Notes under the pieces: generated by a model
Database searches by the model: none
What the model saw: only the letters and a program-made list of their open reading frames with translations
Told to the model about the DNA's origin: nothing
Program-made: the position numbers and the translations under genes
NCBI RefSeq assembly: GCF_007655135.1
Contig: NC_045129.1
Span: forward strand, 33,233,122 to 33,297,121
DNA from: Punica granatum
Lineage: Eukaryota > Streptophyta > Magnoliopsida > Myrtales > Lythraceae
Direction: 5' to 3'
DNA: 64,000 bases
Shown: positions 1 to 11,270 of the stretch, one piece after another
Layout of the letters: every line of letters starts with the position of its first letter
Position numbering within the stretch: position 1 is the stretch's first letter

Positions 1-568
1 ATTGTTTTCTAATAGGAAGGATAATATTAATTTTTCATATAATATAACTAATTTAGTATACACTAATAATTAGAATTAGAAATTTATGATTAGTATTTCA
101 ATTGATATTGCACAAGTTAAAATATCATAATGTAACTAAACAAAAATTTAAAAAAATTGAAAAACATGAGTCCAACTGCATAAATCTATTATTTGGAAAA
201 ATATGAATACATTATCTATATGCATTTGAAAAAGTAAAATAACTGAAAATAAAAACACAATTAATATTAAAAGTAATAAGTTGAATTAAATTTTTTGATT
301 AACTCATGTGATCTTGCTTTTAATATCTGTCATGAAATTCATTTTATTTGAATTTCAAAATTTGGTTCTTTTTTTTCTTTTCGATTAAGATTAGAGGAAT
401 GGAACACTAATAAGTGGGATTTCATGTTGCTAGCGTTTGGTAACGAAGTTAAGTTTGATTTAATTTAATTTAGTTTGATTTTATGAGACAAAGACAAAAG
501 TAGCTAGGAAAAGTATGTGAGAGAATTTTAAAAAAATATAAAAAGTAATGATTATGTTTTGAATTCAG

Positions 569-1116
569 TGTTATCAGAACCGGACCGGATGATGAACCGG
601 AAGGGGTACGGGGTCATGGGTTTATGGGTCCAACCGGGGGTTCGATGGGTCGGACCGCTCGTTTATTTAAAATAAAATAAATATTCATATTATTAAAAAA
701 ATTATGATAATTAAGATAAAAGTATGATGATTTTAAAGAAATATAACAATAGTATAAGAAAGTATCTATATTTAATATTTCTTACTTCAAAATAAATATT
801 ATTTTAATAAAGACTTAAAAGTAGAGTTAAAAGAACAAAAAAGTGGTGGTGGCTTGGTTGGTAGTATGCTAATATGAAAAGCAAGAGGTCATGAGTTCAA
901 ATCCTTACACAACCAACCAATTTTTACATTAAATAGGAAACCCATAAAAACCCATAGAACCGGCCGGTTTAATGAAATTTTGCTTAAAACCGGCCGGTTC
1001 AATGGATCCGGCGGTTCAAAGCTGCCATTTCGGCTTTTAGGCGAACCGGACCGGACTTGGTGCCGGTTCCCGGTCCGACCGGTCGAACCGGCCGGTCCGG
1101 TCCGGTTCTGATAACA
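569..1116 (+). mobile_element. GC-rich element with 21-bp inverted termini and tRNA-like core
   Basis: The ends are exact inverted repeats of 21 bp, beginning TGTTATCAGAACCGGACCGG. Flanks are near-identical direct repeats of 14-15 bp (554-568 and 1117-1130, one mismatch and one indel), as expected of a target-site duplication. Inside, 850-861 matches a pol III A box (TGGCTTGGTTGG) and 893-904 matches a B box (GAGTTCAAATCC) at tRNA-like spacing. Both arms are full of CCGG words, unlike the AT-rich host. Copy 2 lacks it. It mixes SINE-like and TIR-element hallmarks; no coding capacity. Confidence 0.7.
845..915 (+). repeat. tRNA-derived (SINE-like) segment with A and B boxes
   Basis: The A box is at 850-861 and the B box at 893-904, with a CAACCA motif after the B-box arm. 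Pairing of a full tRNA cloverleaf is poor, so this is a tRNA-derived relic or SINE head, not a working tRNA gene. It lies inside the inverted-terminus element. Confidence 0.5.
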
Positions 1117-1892
1117 ATGTTTGAATTGAGGAAAAATGTTAAAATTTAGAAAAGTGTTGAATAGTTAAGAGAATTTAATATTTAAAAATTAATTGTATTA
1201 ATAGATAAGAAAAAAGTATTAGAGAAAATTTGAAGAAAAAGATAAAAAAAAGTAATAATTACGTTGTTGAATTGAGAGAAAAATAAAATTAAGTTAAGTT
1301 TATTTTTGTAAATAAACAAACCAATTTTTGCTTATGTAGTGTACAAAGTTTTAAAAATAGTTTTTAAAATTATTTTGAGTAGTGGATACATAGAGTAAAG
1401 AGAGATAATATGTTCAAATGGAAAGTAATCTAGAGAGTAATTTAAGGATTCTATCATATTAGTTAAAGTAATTAATATATATTGCGGGCATTTTGATAAG
1501 ATGAGCAAAGAAGGGAATGGATTAGCCAATAAGGGGTAAAAAATAGCCCCAGCCATAATCTATAAATATAGTTGCATTGTATATGATATTGAAGTATTAC
1601 CTGTAAATGTTATATTGTATGAATATAATTTCTTATGGAAATTGGGTTTACTACTATTTCCTTACCTAAAACAACATTCATAACATGGCCAATCGCTAAA
1701 ATGTGTAATATATATATATATATATATATATATGCATTTGTATGTAACATAATCAGCTGCCTACACTGTCCTTCATATCGCGAATCATCGAGATGACTAG
1801 GGCTGGTGCCATGCCACCTTGTGGAGCATCAAGTACATGGAAAGTTATGGTTCGATTTAATTTTATCGCAAGAGCTATGCGATTTCCATTAT

Positions 1893-2830
1893 GTTCCATT
1901 TCCATTCCGTTGTACTAAAAACCACATCACAGACCATAAAATCGAATGCGATGGTTCGGGGCTTTGTCAAGGTTTGACCACTGGATGAAAAAATTCATGC
2001 ACAGTGAAAGAAAAAACAGATGAGGAATGGGAATGCTCTTATAAAGCAGGAATGTCTTACAATGCAAGGATCTAAATGAAAAATGCAAAAGGTTTGGGGC
2101 CAAAGATGCAATAGAATGCATGCACATGCTCCAATCCAGAGACATCCAAGACAGGCGTGCATGGTAAGCCAAAATCACAAAATAGTAAAGTGAACCAAAA
2201 TTTAAATGTACCACGTGATTTGGGTAACCTTGGTGGCCATGCTATATAAATGCAGTACTAAGCATCCTAATCAATGAACTACATGAGTTAATTCTACCCC
2301 GACTCTACCTAACTCTATTCATTTCTATTCAGAAAAAATTGTGCGTGAGAAACAATGTGGAAATCTACCATAATATTTAACCATTTTGTTCCATTTCCAT
2401 TCCGTTGTACCAAAGACCACATCACAGACCATAAAACTAAATGCGATGGTTCGGGGCTTTGTCAAGGTTTGACCGCTGGATGAAAAGATTCATGCACAGT
2501 GAAAGATAAAAAACAGATGAGGAATGGGAATGCTCTTATAACGCAGGAATGTCTTACAATGCAAGGATCCAAATGAAAAATGCAAAAAGTTTGGGGCCAA
2601 AGATGCAACAGAATGCACGCACAACCAAAATTTAAATGTACCCCGTGATTTGGGTAACCTTGGTGGCCATGCTATATAAATGCAGTACTAAGCATCCTAA
2701 TCAATGATCTACATGAGTTAATTCTGCCAGATTCTACCTAACGCTATTCATTTCTGTTCAGGAGAAATTGCGCGTTAGAGATAACGTGAAAATCTATCAG
2801 AACATTTTAATTTCTTCATTTAACGTCATA
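1893..2830. repeat. Direct duplication upstream of DUF604 gene 1
   Basis: The block starting GTTCCATTTCCATTCCGTTG at 1893 recurs at 2388, followed by the same run of sequence (ATCACAGACCATAAAA, GGTTCGGGGCTTTGTC, TTGGGTAACCTTGGTGG). The second unit lacks about 70 bp of the first. Copy 2 has a single unit (around 20318-20820), so this duplication is specific to copy 1. Confidence 0.85.
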
Positions 2831-3072
2831 GTTAATTTGTATATTGTGTGGCCTTAATAAACTGGGAAAAATCTCCTAAAAAAGAGAAAGAGATATATGC
2901 CCTAAACTACGTTAAGCAAATATGATACATGGGATGGTTTACATATTTACAAGACTTTCCCTTAACGAAGAAAATCTTCCCATAATAATTTCTTCTTAAT
3001 AAAATTATTAAAATGACTTATAAAAATGATACCCTTGTTTCATTTCACATGATAAGTATACTTCTCGTGACT

Positions 3073-3258
3073 ATTTTCCCAGATTTTAGTTCTGGTAAGT
3101 TCGACGATGGTCGATACCGTCAGTTTCCGTGCACAGAGAATGATAGTTCAGCAGCAATAGTTTGTAAGGAGCTTAGGTTCGATTTTAGGGTTTTTAGGAT
3201 TTTTAGGGTTTTAGGGTTCGATTTTAGGGTATTGATTTTCATCAGTAAAAAAATTATT
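3073..3258. repeat. Copy-1-specific insert with telomere-like TTTAGGG runs
   Basis: Copy 2 joins the flanking sequence directly (around 21060), whereas copy 1 has about 190 bp extra. Its right half (3178-3232) is a string of TTAGGGTTTT / TTTTTAGG / TTTTAGGG words, i.e. degenerate plant telomere or telo-box repeats. It lies about 200 bp upstream of the DUF604 start codon and could affect expression. Confidence 0.7.
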
Positions 3259-3423
3259 TAAGACTTGATTACATTAAATACCCAAAAACCGAGAGGGGTC
3301 GTTACATGCAAAGTTGATCCCTTCGGCCATTTCTTTCATATACTTCAAAGCTTACATTAGTAACTCCCATCTCTCCCTGTGCTACGCTCACATTCGATCT
3401 CTCCTTTGCGTTACGACACTACG

Positions 3424-5510
3424 ATGTTGCCAGAGGGTAGGCCCCTCCCCGGTGCAGTGAAGCAGAGAGTCGGCCATCTGTTGCCGGGAGGCCTGCGCAG
3501 TGCGGCAGCTGTTTCGGGCCTGTTGTTGCTGCTGTTCTACGTATCCTCCTTCAACTATAGGTATAGCCAGGACTCTTCCGATCTCCACCGGCCCGTTGCA
3601 CTCAATTGGCGGGCCCTGTGGCCGCTTTCATGCAGCCCCATGGCTAGTACTCCGACCAACCTCAGCCACATCGTGTTCGGGATCATCGGTTCCTTGAATA
3701 CGTGGAAAGGCAGGAAGGCTTACGTGGAATCCTGGTGGAGGCCGAACGTAAGCCGGGGGTACCTCTTCCTGGATGGGCCTCCGGAGGATGAGTCCCTTCT
3801 ATGCCCTTTCACGTGCCCTGCTCTCCTGATTAATGAGAACATCACACACTGGGACATTTATCCGAAGATCAAGTATCCGATACAGATCCGCATGGTCCGG
3901 AGCATTGTCGAGGCGTTCAGGCAGGGGGACCAAGACATCAGATGGTTCGTGATGGCAGATGATGACTCGATGCTCTTCGTGGACAACATAGTAGAAGTGC
4001 TATCGAAGTACGACCACACCAAGTACTTCTACCTTGGTGCCAGCTCGGAGACGATTCTCTCAAATGCTGTGTTTATGTTCGAGATGGGCTTCGGGGGAGC
4101 CGGGTTTGCCGTAAGCTACCCATTGGTGGCAGCAATGGCTGAGAAATTGGATGGCTGTATTAAGAGATATCCGCACTCGCGGACTGCTGATTATCTCATT
4201 TATATCTGCATACTTGACCTAGGAATTGCTATATCCCCGCAAAAAGGGTTTCACCAGGTATGAAAACGGTTTCTGAGTTTTCCGATTTTTACCGTAACAG
4301 AGATTTCCGATTTTTCTATCTTCTCTAATACTATGATCTATGAACTTATATCCCTGACAGATCGATCTTCTCGGCAATATAGCTGGCCTATTGTCATCCC
4401 ACCCGCAGTCTCCCTTACTTTCCCTCCACCACATCAACATTGTGGACCCGGTTTTTCCGTCTATGAACCGGTCCGAGTCGATCAATCACCTCATGAAGCC
4501 TGGGAGAGTCGATCAATCCCGACTCGCACAGCAAACCATATGCTACCAGAGGGAGATGAATTGGTCCGTCTCCGTCTCGTGGGGCTACTCAGCCCACATT
4601 TACGAGAGCATACTGCCTCGATACATTCTTCGGAAGCCCATTGAGACTTTCAGGCCCTGGATGGGGGAAGCAAAGTGGCCCATGTTTATGTTCAACACAA
4701 GACCCGGCGACAGTACTAACCCATGCGAGGTCCCACACTGGTTCTTCTTGGAGTCCATCCAACTTGGGAATGAAGATGACATTGTTACGACTTACAGTAG
4801 AGCAGCCAAGCGTGGGCTCATCCCTTGCTCACTCGGCGGGAACCATTCTGCAGATCATATCGACAGAATTCAGGTTTTCTCTCCCGCAAAAACACGCCTC
4901 GAGGTAAACTAGAAACCGCTGAATTCGTCTCTCCATGAAATCAAAATTCTTTTATGCCAATCATTGCGTAGGTAGGATCAATATGAGTTTGGTTTCGAGG
5001 ATCACTATGAAGCGATTATGAAAGATAGGGTGAGATCTGGTCCTCAAAACCAAGGATGATATACCGATCCAATTTGAGCTCTATATTTCAATCCGCTTCG
5101 CAAATTTTAGTCAAAACAACTGGAACCTTAAGTGCGTTAGCCCCAGCTTAATCTTTTGAGTTTTCTGTCAACCCGTTTAACGTACCTTTCTATCAAAGGA
5201 GATCCAAAACTGGACTTAGCAGACAGCAATTTTCCGCCATCTCCCCACTCATAACATGAGGCTCCTGCGAAACTGATCCTATACATAGAGGAGGTTACCG
5301 ATACCAGAGGCTATGATAATATAACTTGAGTGTTTGATATAATTGTAGATCGATCATTATTATGTTAATGACAGGCATTTGTTTTCTGGCTCATGCATAT
5401 CATTTTCACAGGCAGGAAGAACAGAGTGCTGTGATGTATTATCAATAGCAGAGAAGAATACCACAACGGTCAGAATCAGGCCTTGCATGGAAGCTGAAGA
5501 GATTGCATAG
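3424..5510 (+). CDS. DUF604 / GT31-like glycosyltransferase, copy 1
   Basis: Three exons (3424-4257, 4361-4903, 5412-5510) with GT-AG borders, all phase 0, giving 491 residues. The ATG at 3424 is the first in frame; the frame is open upstream but only from non-ATG codons. One membrane segment lies at about residues 25-41 after a short N-terminus, a type II Golgi anchor. The catalytic-like region follows: HIVFGI (about 82-87), the acidic triplet in VMADDD (179-181, equivalent of the DXD of Fringe-type enzymes) and EMGFGGAGFA. The C-terminus has a CC pair (TECCDV) and ends AEEIA. Plant DUF604 proteins are GT31-related putative beta-1,3-glycosyltransferases of unknown acceptor. No lesion is seen. 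The gene converges with the RETICULATA-RELATED remnant. Copy 2 is one Leu shorter in the membrane segment. Confidence 0.9.
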
Positions 5511-6067
5511 CACCATATCTATACATATACAGATAGAGATAAACAGTAGAGATATTTGCTCTTTTATGTCTCTCTTTTTTTTCTTTTTATTTTTTTGCTG
5601 GGCAAAAGTAATCATAGCAATACAATCAATTAAGAGTAGAGGCTTCCAAAATCTATCTAAATCAAATTGCAAGGGAGCGGTAGTTTCTAATCTGAAATGA
5701 AATTTCTCCCAATAGTGCTCCAAAATCCTCTTAAAAGTCAGACAATGAAGACAAAGACAACACAAATTCCAGTTGAACAGTTTCATTCAAGTCGACGAAT
5801 CGAAGCCTATAGTGATCCCGGACTACCTGAGGGAACACAAACTGTGTCTATTCATTCAATGTATAAATACCTGCTTTGTCTTCCAGGGTGAAACTGATTT
5901 TGACTTTCCTAACTGCAGCCGGTCACTTTTGGGTCTCTATTGGACTCCGATCCAGCGAGCATAATCAACCCATCTGCATTAGTTATGACGACGTCAATGG
6001 CTAGCCACTAGAATAGGGCAAGCTAGAATACACTATTATCAATATCTCCAAGGTTTTATGGAGGGTC
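5511..6067. other. Convergent intergenic region; 3' UTRs expected
   Basis: This lies between the stop of DUF604 gene 1 and the last exon of the RETICULATA-RELATED remnant. It contains a T-rich run (5570-5600) and no convincing coding sequence. It is almost the same as 23297-23851 in copy 2. Confidence 0.6.
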
Positions 6068-6960
6068 TCACAGAAGAGAGCCAAGGAATGTATTTCCAGT
6101 CCGAACGGCAAAACAAAGAGCACTCAGCATAAGCTCGTGCTGGTGCAGCAATGGCTCCAGAACTCGCTGCTCGATTACACCAGCTACCACTTGGTACCTA
6201 CACAAACACAACAGTCGTATAATTTCTTAGATAAGCTCAGCCGTAAAATTAAGTTTTAAAGGAATCCTGGATTTCTATGCTATCTACTAAAAATTGACAA
6301 ATAAGATGAATGAAAACTTTATCAGGAAATGGAAACAGCCATGTACACACCATAGGCTGCACTGGTGGATAGTATGGGAACATTTTCCACTTCACCCGCT
6401 GAAGATTTATCGACAACCTTCCTTGCATTAATTGAGGCATTTGTCACTGTCGTCCCAACCTGAACCAGAAGAAAATAGAACAGTATCATAAACAGCAGGA
6501 CGCCGATTCAGAGGTGATTGTAGGAAAGCAATCACATGCAATCTGTTTGCCATCTTATATGGTACCAAACAACCAGAACATTTACTAAGTAGAGTTCACT
6601 GCTATTAAACCTATCCAGGTAGATACAGATAATATTTGCATTTATTCATCCCATTAATCTGCAACATTGTTCTGATCCAGTATCATGTGTTAGTTCATCC
6701 AGAAACCTTGTAGAGAATAATTGATGCTGCTTCAAAGAGAGGACACGGTTTTCAATCTTAAGGAGAGACTTCTAATGCTGATCTTATTCATGCATCCTTA
6801 TAATTTGGCATGGATGGGGATGAGTCCATCGACAAAAATGGAGCAGGATTAGAGCAGTGCTAAAATCTACCGCAAACATCTAAGTAGAGGATCCCTGGGA
6901 AAAGAAATGGAAACTTACCAATGATGAGGTAGTCCCAACAGCAAAAAGCTTTGCTCCATT
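6068..6960 (-). pseudogene. RETICULATA-RELATED (DUF3411) remnant, copy 1
   Basis: Only the 3' part survives: part of exon 6 (6919-6960, matching GAKLFAVGTTSSL), exon 7 from 6459 downward (GEVENVPILSTSAAYGVYM) and exon 8 (6068-6197, VVAGVIEQRVLEPLLHQHK). Exon 7 is cut by a 124-bp deletion near 6331-6335 that removes its end and splice donor. Everything 5' of exon 6 is replaced at 6960/6961 by sequence that in copy 2 lies 3.9 kb away. It has no start codon or transit peptide and is certainly not a working gene. Parent: the gene at 23852-26459. Confidence 0.92.
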
Positions 6961-9133
6961 AACCGTTATATAACACGAGCATGAATTACGTGCAGCATTA
7001 CATGAAGTAAAAACATCGACTTTAAATATAGAGTATTCTATCATATTATTATTATCATTTCATTAATTATCACCTTTTAAATAATGTTATAACTCGCTAT
7101 AATAATATAGATTAAAAAAATTAAAAGTATGAACAGTCTCGTGAATAGTAAGGACACAACGTCTACTACATAAATAAATAAATAAATAAATATATATATA
7201 TATATATATATTCATCAGGGGAAACAACCATTGGAAAAAGAAAAAAAGTTATCCCAAATTACAATTTACAGTAGATTATCAAATTAATAACACGTATTTT
7301 ATCATAAAACAATTACTTTTCTGTGTATATGAGAGAATTCTTTCTTATTATTATGGATAACCAAATGTGATCCAAGAGAGTGTGTAGACAACCAAACTTT
7401 AGTATAGGTCTTTCAGTTTATTTTTCGGTTACAATTTTAATAATTTTTATTTTATATTTCCTTTTTAGCTTCTTGAGATGTAAAGATAAGAATCAAATTT
7501 TCATAATCAATTTCACCTAACATTTCCTCAAATGATGATACGATTATTAATCAACCTAAACTATTGTGAGTCGTCCTTAGATCTTAGTAAATTAATTCAA
7601 TTTTGAAAACGTCATTCGGCCGGAGCAAATATTGACTTTTCCAACAAACAGAAAAGATGAACTTAAAGGAGAAACAAAAAAGATACAGAAGTTGATTTGT
7701 TCCCCAAAAAGATAAGGGGTGATGATCAAATAATATAGTATATGACTTTATGAATTGGTGCGAGAATAACGAGGAACAAGAATCTATCGATCAACTTCAC
7801 ATCCACAGAATACATTATATATTTATATTCTTCTAAAAAGAATTATTTGAATAATAAAAAACAAAAATCTAAAAAATCATATAATCTAATGGTGGGAGAA
7901 AATTGGGAGAGAAATATTCGGGAATCGAAAAGAATTAATAGGAGAGGAGTCTTAGAAAGAAGAGTAAAATATGACTCAATGGAAGAGAGAATAAATTTAA
8001 CGTGATAGGTAGTTTACGTGACAGTTTCTCCTCGCACAAAAAAACTTGTGACGCAGCTCCTCCTTGCTTGAATGGAAAACTTTCATGAGAGTAGTCCGAA
8101 TTACATAATATATAGATATAGATTAGGGTATTAATTAATAGAGACTACGGCGAATAATTGGGATTTGTGGAAAAAGTGAGGGAAAAAAAAGAGAATTATT
8201 TTGGGTTGGTGAAGAGATAAAAAAGAAAAGATTGACAAAAAATTAGAAAAATTGTTTTTTGCTAGGGAAATTCATTTTCCACTGAATATCTCTATTTTTA
8301 AAATTGTCCCTTTTTTTCCTAAGGAAAAGAAAATTTGTTCCTGTTTTTTTTTTTTGAATAATTATGTAACTACACTAATTGATAGAGAATTCGACCAAGC
8401 TGATCTCGATGGTGTAGCATAGTCAATTATTACAAGGGCTTTTAATTTATATAGGTACTTTTTCTTCCTAAATTCTATCCACCGAATCTTGCAAAAGTAG
8501 AGATGTTACATAACTAACCAGATATTTCACAAACATCGTCTTACAAAATTGCCACTTCTATCTACTTTCACATTATGTGAATTGGAGGATTTAGCATAGC
8601 TCTAAATTACAAACTAACTTTTTCACACTATAATAGTAGATTATCGAACTAATGAGGCATACAAGACTCTTCTTGTAACATGGGTACCTTCTAGTATATA
8701 TAAAAGAGATTTCTTTCTTATATTCATAAAATTTTTTTCTTATTATTATCATTATTTTAAGTGCAACCCAAGAGAGCGTGGGACCTAAAATCAATTTTTA
8801 ATAGTTTGTCTAACGAAGTTAAAATATTTGAGTTGATCGAAGCTTTCACCATTTTTCCAAATAAAAAAACAAACCTGAAATAAATTTTTGCTTAAAATTC
8901 CTCTTACAAGCTTTATGTAAAGTTACATTATAATTAATTTCATTAAGATTTCTTTTTTTAATAATTATATAGCTAATCTATTTTAATTTTTTGTGATATC
9001 TTGGATTTGCAATAAATTAAATCAATTCAGAAAATCTTTTTTTTTGGGCCTAATCAAGTATGAATTTTCTAGAGAAGAAAAAAAAATGAACTTAGGTAAC
9101 AAAAAGCTTTAGGGGCTTCGAGCAAAAGCTAGA

Positions 9134-9307
9134 GGCCGTTTGGATTTAGAGTTAAAGTTACTTTGATTTTGATTTTGATTTTAATTGTGAAAAAGGACAA
9201 ATGAGATGTGATTATAAATTTGATTTGGGAAACGTGTGTTTTTGTTGTATAGTGTATTGAGTTAAAGTTAAAGTTAAAATTAAATTTCTTACAAAACAAA
9301 CGGGGCC
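9134..9307. mobile_element. MITE present only in copy 1
   Basis: This 174-bp AT-rich unit begins GGCCGTTTGG and ends CAAACGGGGCC, i.e. roughly inverted GGCC..GTTTG termini. It contains GATTTT and AAAGTT iterations. Copy 2 at about 30945 reads straight through (AAAGCTTTAGCCACC), so this is a post-duplication insertion or a precise loss in copy 2. The target duplication is unclear; no coding capacity. Confidence 0.65.
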
Positions 9308-9740
9308 GCCACCTTGTGCTTGAGCAGCTCCTGTGGGTATCAGGTAAACAAAGATACTCGTGACATAAAAATTAAACGAGTAAATAATAATTTATAAAAA
9401 TAGACCTTTTTATTTAACTTTTATTTACCCACATTGTGCATACTAAATATATTTCAAGTAATAAAAACCACTGATTTAAAATTAAAATTATAATATTATT
9501 AATATTAATTAAAACTATCAATTAACCTCTCATTTTGACCCTCCTCACTCTCTCACATCTCTTCTTTTCCACTCCTTCTTTTTTTTCTCTGTCCTCTTTC
9601 ATCTGTAATTCATTTTTTTTACTCGTTCCTACTTTTCCTGTGAAGTATTTGTATTTGATTTATTTATTTTCACATAAAATAATTTTTTTATATTTGAATA
9701 TCAGTTTCATGTATTATCTAAGTAAACGAATAAAAGTCAT

Positions 9741-9768
9741 TACCGCATGCGCTGCGTGTAAACTCTAG
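9741..9768 (+). mobile_element. Helitron-like 3' end (copy 1)
   Basis: A short hairpin (CGCA, TGCGC loop, TGCG) is followed after a few bases by CTAG and a T, the pattern of a Helitron 3' terminus. It is preserved at 31381-31408 with the stem intact despite loop changes. No 5' TC end or helicase was identified. Confidence 0.35.
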
Positions 9769-9875
9769 TTATTAAAGTGATAAGGAAAATAATTTGTCCG
9801 ACTTTCCTTCTCCCAATTTACCCCTCAAAGAATGATAAAATTAAGTGTAAAATGTAAAGACTTTCCTTTAAATTT

Positions 9876-10562
9876 AGTGAAATGGTACTCCACCCCATTT
9901 ATTTGAAAAATACGCATTTAACCAGAGTTGACCGGTTTGACCAAATCTATATCTTTTGTAAAAATAACAAATGAAGTCATAACTTTTAGATTTCTTTTTT
10001 TAGGCCCTACACTTACTTATTATTGAATGAAGCCGCCAATTTACGTAAAAGTTTTCTATAAGGCCCGTCATATATTTTAAATATTTTCTTTAGTTTAAGA
10101 AATTAAAAAAGAATAAGAAATAGTTCCCAAAAAAAAAAGTTGAATGCATCAAACAAAGAAGAGAAATAAAGGAGCAAAGGGCGGCGGAGGTTCGCTACCG
10201 CCCATCAAAGGGTGTCGGAGACCTCGTTAAGCGTGGTCGTGGCTCATGCAATACTGTCGAGGCTCTCTCTCTCTCTCTCTCTCTTCCCAACTATTTTTAT
10301 ATATTTTTGTTTTATTTTTTTTTAATTTTCAATGTCAATTTAATGATTTTTTAAATAAAAATAAGGGCCTTATATGAAAAATTTATGTGAAGTGTTGCCC
10401 TTATTAAGTAATAAATAATACCATTGTCTTAAGAAGAAGAAACCAAAATATTATGACCTAACTGTTATTTTTGCAAAAAATTAAAGATTTGGTCAAATCG
10501 GTAACTTGGGGTGAAGTGCATATTTTTCAAACAATTAGGTTAAGTGCCATTTTATCAAATCT
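9876..10562. mobile_element. Foldback/MULE-like element with long inverted termini, copy 1
   Basis: The left arm (TGAAATGGTACTCC, TTTGAAAAATACGCATT, TTTGACCAAATCTATAT) and the right arm (GATTTGGTCAAATCGG, GCATATTTTTCAAACAA, AAGTGCCATTTTATCA) are inverted copies over about 190 bp. A GC-rich core at 10177-10262, unlike both arms, is followed by a CT microsatellite. The copy 2 partner is at about 31500-32190, so insertion predates the duplication. No transposase. The GC-rich core may be a captured host fragment. Confidence 0.6.
10262..10284. repeat. CT microsatellite
   Basis: Perfect CT dinucleotide run inside the foldback element. The partner in copy 2 (about 31889-31912) is interrupted by TTT. 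Confidence 0.9.
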
Positions 10563-11099
10563 CAAGGAGGTTTTTGTATTTTTAACCTAAAATTAATTAA
10601 TAGCATTAGATTAAGAACAAAATAATAATTTATATTTTTTTTATACCTTTCCACTTCTCAACTCCATCGATTCTTTTTCCATTCTCTTTCCTCTCTACCT
10701 TGCCGTTAATTCTTTCTTCATTTTATCCCATCTATTAATTTCTTTCTTTCTTTCTTTTTTTTGGTGACCCAGGTCTAATCCCGAGACTCCATGGACCCTC
10801 AATCTCACATGGAACTGGGTGTGTACTGTGCACAACAATACACACATAAGGGGTGGCCTCCAAATGTTGTATTCTTTACAGGATGAGATTAACCATGCGA
10901 CCTCTTATGCTATGCATGGGAGGCGAGTTATACTCAACCACCTATGCTAATAAACAATCATTTTTTATTTCTCTATGGAAAATCTTTAAATATTCGAAAA
11001 TGATGAAAAAATAATTAATTATATCATAGCATTACAAGGAGAGTGAGAATTTCTATTTTTGTAGAGATCATCTCATTTATGTTTTTTTTTTGTGTGTAT

Positions 11100-11270
11100 A
11101 TCCCGAAGCCCATCAGGCCCCGATTAATCCAATTCAAGTCCGGTTAGCCCACTAAAGGGATAAAACTCTCATAGTATAGATTTTTTTCATTTACAATATT
11201 CAAATTCGAGATCTTACTTAAGAAAAATAAGTGTCGAATCGCTTAAACTATCCATATTGGTATTTATGTT
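11100..11270. repeat. Member of a dispersed repeat family (copy 1)
   Basis: Contains GAAGCCCATCAGG, GGTTAGCCCACTAAAGGGAT, AAAACTCTCATAG and ends CATATTGGTATTT. Relatives: 32730-32885 (duplication partner), 17868-18045, and partial or inverse copies near 48180, 48450, 49795 and 63535. Family unknown; the tRNA-like boxes of a SINE were not found. Confidence 0.55.

Larger units (their letters stand above)
431..1320. mobile_element. AT-rich MITE-like unit, interrupted by a nested element
   Basis: The left end reads CTAGCGTTTGGTAACGAAGT and the right end contains AAATAAACAAACCAA. Both are rich in GTTAA/TTAAC words that are roughly inverted to each other, as in common plant MITEs. The same unit without the nested insertion lies at about 19410-19735 in copy 2, so it predates the duplication. 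Superfamily was not assigned. Confidence 0.4.
1..3423. other. Upstream region of DUF604 gene 1; no gene, several repeats
   Basis: This AT-rich region has no credible coding sequence. It holds an inverted-terminus element (569-1116) nested in an AT-rich MITE-like unit (about 431-1320), a TA microsatellite near 1708-1733, a direct duplication (1893-2387 and 2388-2830), and a copy-1-specific insert with telomere-like repeats (about 3073-3258). Short open frames here are not conserved as proteins and overlap repeats. Confidence 0.7.

Noticed and set aside
845..915. Functional tRNA gene
   Set aside because: A and B boxes are present but acceptor and anticodon stems do not pair well; better explained as a tRNA-derived repeat.
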